The translations under genes were made by a program, and so were the position numbers. The notes under the pieces were generated by a model. That model was not told the DNA's origin and searched no databases. It saw nothing but the letters and a program-made list of their open reading frames with translations. From the NCBI GenBank assembly GCA_030639665.1, contig DAOWCC010000056.1, forward strand, positions 1 through 12,243: DNA of 12,243 bases. Reading direction: 5' to 3'. Below are positions 6,051 through 11,561 of this stretch, one piece after another. Positions within the stretch are counted from its first letter, which is position 1; every line of letters begins with the position of its first letter. This stretch comes from Elusimicrobiota bacterium. Lineage in GTDB: Bacteria; Elusimicrobiota; Elusimicrobia; Elusimicrobiales; UBA9959.

Positions 6051-6076
6051 CGATTCAATTAAATTTCCTGGGGGGA
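6051..6076. repeat. Repeat-family fragment carrying the radC ribosome binding site
   Basis: CGATTCAATTAAATTTCCTG followed by GGGGGA closely matches 5531-5559. Its G run ends 4 nt before the ATG at 6080 and is the only Shine-Dalgarno-like sequence for the RadC-type gene, so a repeat fragment seems to have been co-opted as translation signal. Confidence 0.45.
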
Positions 6077-6079
6077 ATG

Positions 6080-6751
6080 ATGTCAAAAAAAACAATTAAA
6101 GAATTGAATAAGATTGAAAGGCCGCGCGAGATGCTTATGCGTTATGGAGCGGGGAAACTGTCTAATGCCGAATTATTGGCCGTTCTTTTGAGAACGGGGA
6201 AAAAGGGCCAGAATGTTTTGGAGCTTTCCGCCAAGATATTAAAGAAATTCGGCGCGGAGAATTTTGGCGATACTAAATTTGAAGAGCTTAAAAATTATCC
6301 GGGGCTCGGCCCCGTAAAGGCTTGCGAAATTTTGGCTTGTTTTGAATTGGGCAGAAGATTTCTTAATGGAAAGAAAACCAATATTTATTTAAGCCCTGAG
6401 GATATTTGGCAGGAATTAAGGGATATCAGGGAACATAAAAAAGAGCATTTTATTGTTTTCTTTCTTAATACGGCCAATCAGGAAATTCACAGGGAAATAA
6501 TTTCGGTGGGCACGCTTAATTATAATATTGTGCATCCCAGGGAAGTTTTTGAACCCGCGGTAAAGCATTTGGCCGCCAGTATTATTCTGGCTCATAATCA
6601 TCCGTCAGGCACGCTTGAACCTTCGCCCGAGGATTTGGCTTTAAACAAAAGACTTGTGGAAGCGGGGAAGATTCTAGGCATACAAATTTTGGACCATATT
6701 ATAGTCACTAAAACGGGATTTTCAAGCTTTAAAGAAAAAGGCTTGATGTAA
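6080..6751 (+). CDS. radC: RadC family protein (JAB/MPN+ domain)
   Basis: Two adjacent Met codons (6077, 6080); 6080 is preferred because the G-rich RBS ends 1 nt before 6077 but 4 nt before 6080. The product is about 223 residues. The N-terminal half has a helix-hairpin-helix (LKNYPGLGPVKACEILACFE, about 71-90) for non-specific DNA binding. The C-terminal half is a JAMM/MPN+ fold with the metal site motif HNHPSGTLEPSPED (His173, His175, Asp186, numbering from 6077). Length and layout are those of standard chromosomal RadC, previously wrongly linked to recombinational repair; its true activity is unsettled. It lies between the two response regulator paralogs. Confidence 0.93.
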   Translation: MSKKTIKELNKIERPREMLMRYGAGKLSNAELLAVLLRTGKKGQNVLELSAKILKKFGAENFGDTKFEELKNYPGLGPVKACEILACFELGRRFLNGKKTNIYLSPEDIWQELRDIREHKKEHFIVFFLNTANQEIHREIISVGTLNYNIVHPREVFEPAVKHLAASIILAHNHPSGTLEPSPEDLALNKRLVEAGKILGIQILDHIIVTKTGFSSFKEKGLM

Positions 6752-6793
6752 ATGGAAACCCTTTTTTAAACATTCATTTTCTTCACGCTATTA

Positions 6794-6822
6794 TTGACAA
6801 AATCAACCGCTTAATGTAATCT
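6794..6822 (+). promoter_or_regulatory. Putative promoter of response regulator 2, leaderless
   Basis: TTGACA at 6794-6799, 17-bp spacer, weak -10 TAATCT at 6817-6822. A start 7-8 nt later falls on or next to the ATG at 6830, and no Shine-Dalgarno is present. A leaderless mRNA is likely. Confidence 0.5.
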
Positions 6823-6829
6823 TAATTAT

Positions 6830-7189
6830 ATGATTACACTGATTGCCGAAGATGATGCGGGGCTTAGACTTCTTCTTACCGAATTTCTTGAAGATTTGGG
6901 GCATACCGTTAAGAGCGCGGAAAACGGCGCGGAGCTGGTTGAAATAGCGCTTAAAGAACGGCCCGACCTTGTTATGACAGACCTTCACATGCCTAAGATG
7001 ACGGGGGCTTCCATGATATCCATGCTGGATATGTATCCCGATCTTTCCGGGATACCTGTTATAGTCATTACCGGAGCAACTGACGGTGAACTCGCGGATA
7101 TGGGCATACCGAAAGAAATACCGGTGCTTTCAAAACCATTTGATTTCGATAAAATAAAAGCTGAAGTTGAAAAAATCGCAAAAAAATAG
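6830..7189 (+). CDS. Single-domain response regulator (CheY-like), paralog 2
   Basis: A 119-residue receiver domain aligned end to end with the protein at 5673. Asp8/Asp9, Asp51 (MTDLHMP), Thr81 and Lys102 are all kept, so both copies should be phosphorylatable. Differences cluster in the N-terminal helix (FFEDMG versus FLEDLG) and around Asp51 (LQMPQ versus LHMPK), where partner choice could differ. DNA identity stays high across the gene and part of the promoter, so duplication is fairly recent. The membrane protein gene starts 51 nt downstream. Confidence 0.92.
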   Translation: MITLIAEDDAGLRLLLTEFLEDLGHTVKSAENGAELVEIALKERPDLVMTDLHMPKMTGASMISMLDMYPDLSGIPVIVITGATDGELADMGIPKEIPVLSKPFDFDKIKAEVEKIAKK

Positions 7190-7240
7190 AAAATAATTTC
7201 AAATTCCATATATGTAAAATATTTGCGGAAGACTATTATA

Positions 7241-8065
7241 ATGGCGCCGATTAAAAATAAATTCTCACTAAATTTAATTTGTCTGATTGCGGGATTGTGC
7301 ATTTCTAGTTCAATATTTTTATGGGCGGGAAAAAAAGGAAGTGATAATGCTTCCGAATCCTCCAATAAATTACCCGCGCCCACAAAAGTTGAGCAGTTGA
7401 GTTCAGCGCCGATATCACTCAGCGGCCAAATGGAAATACAAACTCAGGATGATATGAAAAGCAGAATAGCCGTCTCTAATCCGGGGAGTTACAGCTTTAT
7501 TAAGGATGCTCCCATATTGGGCTATCGCATAAGCGGCTCGCGCTTTGAAGATATTCCGGCTGAAATCAGGAAACATATGGGCGATGTGGACAAAACCAAA
7601 TATACTGAAGAATATTTAGAAGCCAATATCGGCAGTATTATCGCATTGCAAATGAAGGATAAAACAATGCCGGATTTTTATATTATCGGCAAAGACACTT
7701 TTGTTAAGAAATATAAAATAGTAAGCGTAAAAGAATTTGAATCAAAAAACGCGAAGCTAAGGGGCAGATTATCCAATATTGAGGGGATGGACGGTTTAAT
7801 TAATTCCGGCGATTATAATATTGTCGGCGCGTTAAAGACTGTTCCAGTGAAAATGATTAAAATGTCTGAAATTGATTATGCGATTGAAGATGAAGTTACA
7901 ATACAATCGCCATGGGGTGAACAAACCAAACCCGCCGGAATGGACGCTTATTTGGTTTTTAATAAAGGCAAGAATCAGTATTATATGGTGAACAGCGAGA
8001 AAACAGGAAACCCCATTAATTATACACCGCAGATATTGCCTTTAAAAAAGACTTTTCGCAAATAA
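7241..8065 (+). CDS. Membrane-anchored exported protein, function unknown
   Basis: The ATG at 7241 gives 274 residues; an in-frame TTG at 7223 is less likely. The start has only a weak GGAAG about 10 nt upstream. Residues 9-28 (SLNLICLIAGLCISSSIFLW) form a signal anchor or uncleaved signal, followed by a Ser/Asn/Pro-rich linker and a soluble domain of about 200 residues rich in beta-type sequence (MPDFYIIGKDTFVKKY, and near the end KPAGMDAYLVFNKGKNQYYM). No catalytic motif is recognised and I cannot name a family. Its place after response regulator 2 and before the GAF-PAS protein suggests a sensory or envelope context, but only by position. Confidence 0.75.
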   Translation: MAPIKNKFSLNLICLIAGLCISSSIFLWAGKKGSDNASESSNKLPAPTKVEQLSSAPISLSGQMEIQTQDDMKSRIAVSNPGSYSFIKDAPILGYRISGSRFEDIPAEIRKHMGDVDKTKYTEEYLEANIGSIIALQMKDKTMPDFYIIGKDTFVKKYKIVSVKEFESKNAKLRGRLSNIEGMDGLINSGDYNIVGALKTVPVKMIKMSEIDYAIEDEVTIQSPWGEQTKPAGMDAYLVFNKGKNQYYMVNSEKTGNPINYTPQILPLKKTFRK

Positions 8066-8146
8066 AAAGAAAACTATTGCAGTCGTGATTTAAACTTAAA
8101 CGATAATAATCGCGCGTAAATCCAACTGAATTAAAAGGGGAAATAT

Positions 8147-9034
8147 ATGACTCTCGGCCTTTTTCATTATCAACTGTTAAGCGATATTCTTGAGCAAATT
8201 CATTATATCTACGATGAAACGGAACTTTCAAATACAGTGCTTGCTCAGCTTTCAAAGGCGCTTAATACGGAAGGAGGAACAATATTCAGCCTGATAGACG
8301 AGAAAAAAATAACTCCCCTAGCGTCTTACGGCACCGATGTAAACGAACTTAAAAAAGTCGAATTTGAATATGGCAAGGGCGTGGTCGGCTGGGTCGCGCA
8401 ATATGTTCAGCCTGTAAAAGTTGATAATCCCAAGTCCGACACAAGATTTATGTGCAAAGCCGATGGAGAAACCGGCTTTAAAACCAAATCCATAATCGCT
8501 TCGCCCATTTTATCAAAGGGAAAGATTATCGGCATAATCGAGTTTTTAAATAAGAAAAACAGCTCCTTCACTGTGGCGGATCTTGAACTTATTTCCATGA
8601 TAGGCAGAGAAATCGGCATAGCTTTTGAAAATGTAAAATTGATAAAAAGGATTGAGGAAAGCAGAACATATCTTAAATCCATAGTGAATGGCTTAAACGC
8701 GGGACTTATTGTGGTAAACAAAGACGATACTGTTCCCATAATAAATCCTCGCGCGGCGCAGATTCTTAAAATAAAAGCGAATCAGATAGAGGACAATAAA
8801 CAAGAACTAAAAGAGCTTTTCAAACAATCCCCGGAGCTTTTCGCTCTACTCGGCAATATCTGCTCGGAATCAAAAACGATTCCTCGCGGCCAAATGAAAA
8901 TTCAAATAAATAATTCTGAAATGATTCTGGGTTATTCCACTGTGCCTATACAAAATGAAAAGGGCGAATATTCGGGTATGACCTTTCTGTTTCAGAATAT
9001 AACCGGCTATATCAATAAACAAACACAAAAGTGA
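8147..9034 (+). CDS. GAF-PAS sensor protein without output domain
   Basis: 295 residues; AGGGGA lies 6 nt before the ATG at 8147. A GAF domain spans about 20-162, with GKGVVGWVAQ (77-86), SIIASPI (115-121) and GIIEFLNKKNSSFTVADLELI (129-149), the usual GAF sequence run. A linker helix then leads to a PAS domain (about 172-290) starting LKSIVNGLNAGLIVVNKDD and ending MTFLFQNITGY. No histidine kinase, GGDEF, sigma54 or HTH module follows, and the protein ends just after PAS. GAF domains of this type bind small ligands such as cyclic nucleotides, or haem or Fe-S groups, but no ligand can be assigned. It may be a partner for the nearby stand-alone receivers. The gene lies 81 nt after the membrane protein gene, probably the same transcript. 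Confidence 0.88.
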   Translation: MTLGLFHYQLLSDILEQIHYIYDETELSNTVLAQLSKALNTEGGTIFSLIDEKKITPLASYGTDVNELKKVEFEYGKGVVGWVAQYVQPVKVDNPKSDTRFMCKADGETGFKTKSIIASPILSKGKIIGIIEFLNKKNSSFTVADLELISMIGREIGIAFENVKLIKRIEESRTYLKSIVNGLNAGLIVVNKDDTVPIINPRAAQILKIKANQIEDNKQELKELFKQSPELFALLGNICSESKTIPRGQMKIQINNSEMILGYSTVPIQNEKGEYSGMTFLFQNITGYINKQTQK

Positions 9035-9060
9035 AATTAATTACTCATCGATAATTTAAT

Positions 9061-9107
9061 TGCCATACAATTTATGTTATTTATTAAGTTGTATGGCAGT
9101 TTTTTTA
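9061..9107 (+). terminator. Strong intrinsic terminator after the GAF-PAS gene
   Basis: TGCCATACAA (9061-9070) and TTGTATGGCA (9089-9098) form a perfect 10-bp stem with an 18-nt A/T-rich loop, followed by GTTTTTTTT. It separates the sensor unit from the Fur cluster. Confidence 0.88.
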
Positions 9108-9114
9108 TTGTTGC

Positions 9115-9141
9115 CTGCCGCGCTGCATTACTGCCACACTG
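9115..9141. repeat. Left arm of inverted repeat flanking the Fur/NifX cluster
   Basis: CTGCCGCGC (9115-9123) and TTACTGCCACACTG (9128-9141) recur as reverse complements at 11437-11445 and 11459-11472. The order of the two pieces differs between sides, so they look like parts of a repeated unit rather than simple transposon ends. Confidence 0.4.
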
Positions 9142-9150
9142 GTTTAAGCC

Positions 9151-9179
9151 TTGACAGATATGGAAAAATGGTATATACT
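9151..9179 (+). promoter_or_regulatory. Sigma70-type promoter of the fur gene
   Basis: TTGACA at 9151-9156, 17-bp spacer and TATACT at 9174-9179: both hexamers are near consensus. The predicted start near 9186 lies inside the Fur box, which starts one base after the -10. The leader is about 108 nt. Confidence 0.85.
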
Positions 9180-9200
9180 TGATAATGACAACCATTATCA
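9180..9200. promoter_or_regulatory. Fur box overlapping the fur transcription start
   Basis: GATAATGACAACCATTATC (9181-9199) matches the classical 19-bp Escherichia coli Fur box GATAATGATAATCATTATC at 17 positions; the arms TGATAATG (9180-9187) and CATTATCA (9193-9200) are perfectly inverted around 5 bp. Bound protein would block the start site, so metal-dependent autorepression of the cluster is expected. Confidence 0.85.
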
Positions 9201-9294
9201 TTAACCCTATCACCTGAATAAGCAGGACAACCGTTTTACGAGGGAATCGCTTTAAGAAGCATTCAAGTGGATAGGGGACAGGGAGAACAGAGAT

Positions 9295-9783
9295 ATGCCA
9301 AGGGGCGACGGAAAAGGACCTCCGGGATGGAAAGGAAGATTTAGGGGCTGTGGCCATAGGTTTACAATTCCCCGGCAGGCGATAATAGAAACTCTGGAAA
9401 AAACTTCAGAGCATCTTAGCGCCGAGGATATATATCTTAAAGTCCATAAACAATATCCCAATATAGGCCTTACCACCGTATATAGAACTTTGGAAGTGCT
9501 TGCTCAAATGCGGCTTGTCTTTAAATTTGATTTTGGGGACGGCAGAGCGAGATATGAATTAAGCCATTCTGATTCCAAGAAAGATCATCATCATCATTTG
9601 GTTTGCACCAGTTGTAATAGAATAATAGACTATACGGACTTTATTGATGAGGAAGTTGAGCTTTTGAATAAAACTGAAAAGGCTCTTTCAAAAAAATTTA
9701 ATTTTAAAATTTCAAATCATCTTATTCAGTTTTACGGCTTATGCGAGAAGTGTAAAAAAACAGCTGGACCGCTAGGCGGCTAG
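9295..9783 (+). CDS. Fur-family metal-dependent repressor with Gly/Arg-rich N-terminal extension
   Basis: 162 residues from ATG 9295; AGGGAG lies about 9 nt upstream and there is no other early Met. A normal Fur starts near residue 21 (HRFTIPRQAIIETL). The winged helix has its recognition helix at about 58-70 (GLTTVYRTLEVLAQ). The dimerisation domain has the HHHH run (98-101), CTSC (104-107) and CEKC (150-153), giving the two-CxxC structural zinc site. The first 20 residues, MPRGDGKGPPGWKGRFRGCG, are an extension of the same type as the starts of the proteins at 9844 and 11249. The canonical box upstream favours Fur-type iron sensing, but PerR- or Zur-type sensing cannot be excluded. It heads the cluster and may control all of it. 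Confidence 0.92.
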   Translation: MPRGDGKGPPGWKGRFRGCGHRFTIPRQAIIETLEKTSEHLSAEDIYLKVHKQYPNIGLTTVYRTLEVLAQMRLVFKFDFGDGRARYELSHSDSKKDHHHHLVCTSCNRIIDYTDFIDEEVELLNKTEKALSKKFNFKISNHLIQFYGLCEKCKKTAGPLGG

Positions 9784-9812
9784 ACAGCAAACCTCATGGC
9801 GCTATAGCGCTA

Positions 9813-9840
9813 CGGGGCAAGCAAATAAACTAAGGAGGAA
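9813..9840 (+). repeat. 28-nt leader repeat with RBS, copy 1
   Basis: Identical over 28 nt to 11217-11244. It begins CGGGGCAAGC, ends with AAGGAGGAA and lies just before the start codon of a Gly/Arg-rich protein in both places. In the second place it also forms the 3' end of the structured RNA element. Just upstream here is a 12-bp palindrome GCGCTATAGCGC (about 9800-9811) instead of that element. Confidence 0.7.
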
Positions 9841-9843
9841 ATT

Positions 9844-10086
9844 ATGCCAGGAAGAAATGGAACAGGACCAAACGGAGAAGGACCATTAACGGGAAGAGGC
9901 ATGGGAAATTGCCCGGACAATACGACCGATAAGAATAATCAAGACACAAATAATCAAAATCAAGGTTTAGGCAGAGGCCCCGGAAGAGGTTTGGGCTTGG
10001 GCAGAGGCCCCGGAAGAGGCATGGGTAGAGGCCCGGGCAGAGGTATGGGACAAGGCGGCGGCAGAGGCCGAGGCCGAAATTCCTAA
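9844..10086 (+). CDS. Small Gly/Arg-rich protein, DUF5320-like N-terminus
   Basis: 80 residues behind AAGGAGG at 6-nt spacing. It starts MPGRNGTGPNGEGPLTGRGMGNC, the signature of the small DUF5320-type proteins found beside NifX/NifB-domain and MinD-ferredoxin genes in anaerobes. A hydrophilic Asn/Gln/Asp linker (24-40) follows, then a low-complexity tail of GRGPGRG units (43-66) and GGGRGRGR. In the DNA the units are three copies of a ~20-bp G/C-rich repeat at 9970, 10000 and 10024. The tail is strongly basic and should be disordered; a single Cys is at residue 23. The function is unknown for the family; a role in metal-cofactor handling is inferred only from gene neighbours. Confidence 0.8.
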   Translation: MPGRNGTGPNGEGPLTGRGMGNCPDNTTDKNNQDTNNQNQGLGRGPGRGLGLGRGPGRGMGRGPGRGMGQGGGRGRGRNS

Positions 10087-10131
10087 TTATAAGGCAATTA
10101 TTTTTTTAAACCTATTAAGGAGACTTAAAAC

Positions 10132-10524
10132 ATGAAAATAGCAATATCAACTGAAGGTGATATGGTATCTATGCATTTTGGAAGATGTCCGTCGTTTACG
10201 ATTGTTGAAATTGAAAGCGGCAAGGTCATAAGCAAATCCAGTTTGAATAATCCGGGGCATGAACCCGGCGCTATACCGAAATTCTTAAATGAAAATGGCG
10301 TCAATTGCATAGTCGCGGGCGGCATGGGCATGAGGGCTCAAGTTTTCTTTAAGGAATTCAATATACAAACAGTGCTTGGAGCGGATGGAAAAATTGAAGA
10401 TGTGATTGAAAAGCTTAGGGAAGGAACTTTGGAAGGCGGAGAAAGTTCATGCAAACCGGGAGCCGGAAAAGGCTATGGTTTGGATAAAACCGAATGCGAC
10501 CATCCCAATGACGAACCCCGTTAA
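10132..10524 (+). CDS. NifX/NifB-fold protein (dinitrogenase iron-molybdenum cofactor family), copy 1
   Basis: 130 residues; AAGGAG lies 8 nt before the ATG. The start MKIAISTEGDMVSMHFGRCPSFTIVEIE and VNCIVAGGMGMRAQVFFKEFNIQTVLGADG are the conserved core of the family that includes NifX, NafY, the NifB C-terminal domain and orange protein (ORP). These bind Fe-Mo or Mo-Cu sulfur clusters; His15 and Cys19 lie at the expected site. A C-terminal tail with two Cys and acidic residues (after 104) is extra. No nitrogenase genes are in view, so a general metal-sulfur cofactor role is more likely than nitrogen fixation. The stop codon lies inside the first arm of the RNA element. Confidence 0.9.
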   Translation: MKIAISTEGDMVSMHFGRCPSFTIVEIESGKVISKSSLNNPGHEPGAIPKFLNENGVNCIVAGGMGMRAQVFFKEFNIQTVLGADGKIEDVIEKLREGTLEGGESSCKPGAGKGYGLDKTECDHPNDEPR

Positions 10525-10615
10525 AAGTCCCTAATGGGACAGTCGCCGAAGCTGAAAAGCAGATATTAACAAGCTTAGACAGACGATGTTTGCGACTTAC
10601 TTCTAACGGGACAAG
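10516..10615 (+). ncRNA. Structured RNA element, copy A (three-way junction, unknown family)
   Basis: 97 of 102 bases match 11124-11225. The predicted fold is a closing stem P1 CCCGTTA (10517-10523) with TAACGGG (10604-10610), hairpin P2 GTCCC-TAAT-GGGAC (10527-10540) and, directly abutting, P3 AGTCGC (10541-10546) with GCGACT (10592-10597). Inside P3 is GCT-GAAA-AGC (10551-10560), a GNRA tetraloop, with an alternative AAGCT/AGCTT pairing (10549-10553, 10572-10576). I do not recognise it as a known riboswitch or ribozyme. It overlaps the stop codon of the first NifX-like gene and lies 100 nt before the second. Between 10616 and 10715 a weak GCGGGTT/AACCTGC stem is also possible. Confidence 0.6.
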
Positions 10616-10715
10616 AAATTAAATAACAGTTAGTGACGGAACTAGAAAATTAAAAGCGGGTTTTTTCTCTCAACCTTGATCTTAACCTGCCGTAATTAAA
10701 GGAGAAATTAAAACT

Positions 10716-11081
10716 ATGAAACTATGCATAACCTCACAAGGCGATAACTTGGAATCGCAAATTGACACAAGATTCGGACGATGCCAATATTTTATTATCG
10801 TCGATAGCGAAACATTGGAATTTGAAGCGATAAAGAATCCCAATATTGACGGTATGGGCGGAGTGGGAGTTCAAAGCGGTCAGCTTATGAGCGAGAAGGA
10901 AGTTAAGGCGGTTTTAACCGGCAATGTCGGACCGAACGCTTTTCAAACTTTGCAAGCGGCAAAAGTTGACATTATCACGGGAGTATCGGGCTCTGTTAAA
11001 GAAGCGATAGAAAAATATAAAACGGGAGAATTAAAACCCGTGGAAAAACCGAGCGTTGATTCCGACTTTGGAAAAAAATGA
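10716..11081 (+). CDS. NifX/NifB-fold protein, copy 2
   Basis: 121 residues; AAAGGAGAA ends 9 nt before the ATG. MKLCITSQGDNLESQIDTRFGRCQYFIIVDSETLEFEAIKNPN is the classic start of the stand-alone family, and AVLTGNVGPNAFQTLQAAKVDIITGVSGSVKEAIEKYKTGEL is the conserved C-terminal half. Cys4 and Cys23 could be ligands. It is only distantly similar to copy 1, so the two are diverged paralogs, possibly different cofactor carriers or two subunits. The gene is bracketed by the two RNA copies. Confidence 0.92.
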   Translation: MKLCITSQGDNLESQIDTRFGRCQYFIIVDSETLEFEAIKNPNIDGMGGVGVQSGQLMSEKEVKAVLTGNVGPNAFQTLQAAKVDIITGVSGSVKEAIEKYKTGELKPVEKPSVDSDFGKK

Positions 11082-11125
11082 TGAGAGAGTAGAAAGTAGA
11101 AATCAGAGAGCAGAATAATAAAAAA

Positions 11126-11225
11126 CCCCATTAAAAGTCCCTAATGGGACAGTCGCCGAAGCTGAAAAGCAGATATTAACAAGCTTGGACAGACAATCTT
11201 TGCGACTTACTTCTAACGGGGCAAG
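11126..11225 (+). ncRNA. Structured RNA element, copy B
   Basis: Near-identical to 10516-10615; P2, P3 and the GAAA tetraloop hairpin are fully kept (10521-10570 and 11131-11180 are identical). In P1 one pair becomes A11130/C11217, but an outer C-G pair is gained (C11126, G11221). The 3' side runs directly into a 28-nt leader with AAGGAGG before the gene at 11249, so opening or closing P1 could affect translation. Upstream, 11090-11124 is a purine-rich, low-complexity tract without signals. Confidence 0.6.
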
Positions 11226-11244
11226 CAAATAAACTAAGGAGGAA
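11217..11244 (+). repeat. 28-nt leader repeat with RBS, copy 2
   Basis: Identical to 9813-9840. It overlaps the 3' arm of the RNA element (TAACGGGG) and ends with the Shine-Dalgarno AAGGAGG, 6 nt before the ATG at 11249. Confidence 0.7.
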
Positions 11245-11248
11245 TATT

Positions 11249-11437
11249 ATGCCGGGTGGAGACGGAAAAGGTCCTTTTAGCCGAGGACAAGGCAGAGGCA
11301 TGGGCAGAGGTGTTGGCGGCGGAGCGGGCGGATATTGCGTTTGCCCGAATTGCGGCGAAAAAATAAGCCATCAGCAGGGAGTTCCTTGTAATTCATTGAA
11401 TTGTCCAAAATGCGGAACTAAGATGGCAAGGAAATAG
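11249..11437 (+). CDS. Small Gly/Arg-rich zinc-ribbon protein
   Basis: 62 residues. The N-terminus MPGGDGKGPFSRGQGRGMGRG is the same signature as at 9295 and 9844. The C-terminal half (29-62) has CVCPNCGEKI, a spaced Cys, and CPKCGTKM: two CPxCG knuckles about 21 residues apart, a zinc ribbon or rubredoxin-like metal site. Such proteins are commonly coded beside MinD-ferredoxin ATPases in anaerobes. It may act as a metal-binding adaptor; no direct evidence is visible. Confidence 0.82.
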   Translation: MPGGDGKGPFSRGQGRGMGRGVGGGAGGYCVCPNCGEKISHQQGVPCNSLNCPKCGTKMARK

Positions 11438-11472
11438 CGCGGCAGAGCTGCAGTACGACAGTGTGGCAGTAA
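11437..11472. repeat. Right arm of inverted repeat flanking the Fur/NifX cluster
   Basis: GCGCGGCAG (11437-11445) and CAGTGTGGCAGTAA (11459-11472) are reverse complements of 9115-9123 and 9128-9141. The first bases overlap the stop codon region of the zinc-ribbon gene. The rest of the spacer to 11540 is a degenerate run of GGTGTCTGGTGACTTG-like words with no clear signal. Confidence 0.4.
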
Positions 11473-11561
11473 CAAAAAGCAGAACTGATGACTTAAAACT
11501 GGTGTCTGGTGACTTGAGACATGTGACCTGATACCCTCCGTAGGAGGATGACTTACTAACT

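Noticed and set aside
6985..7383. 132-codon - strand frame across response regulator 2 and the next gene start
   Set aside because: It is antisense to a conserved receiver domain; a matching antisense frame occurs at paralog 1, so it only mirrors the coding sequence.
10516..10615. tRNA-like or known riboswitch identity for the repeated RNA
   Set aside because: There is no cloverleaf with a T-arm or CCA end, and I find none of the core motifs I know for TPP, FMN, SAM, cobalamin, Moco, c-di-GMP or fluoride riboswitches. It is left as unknown.
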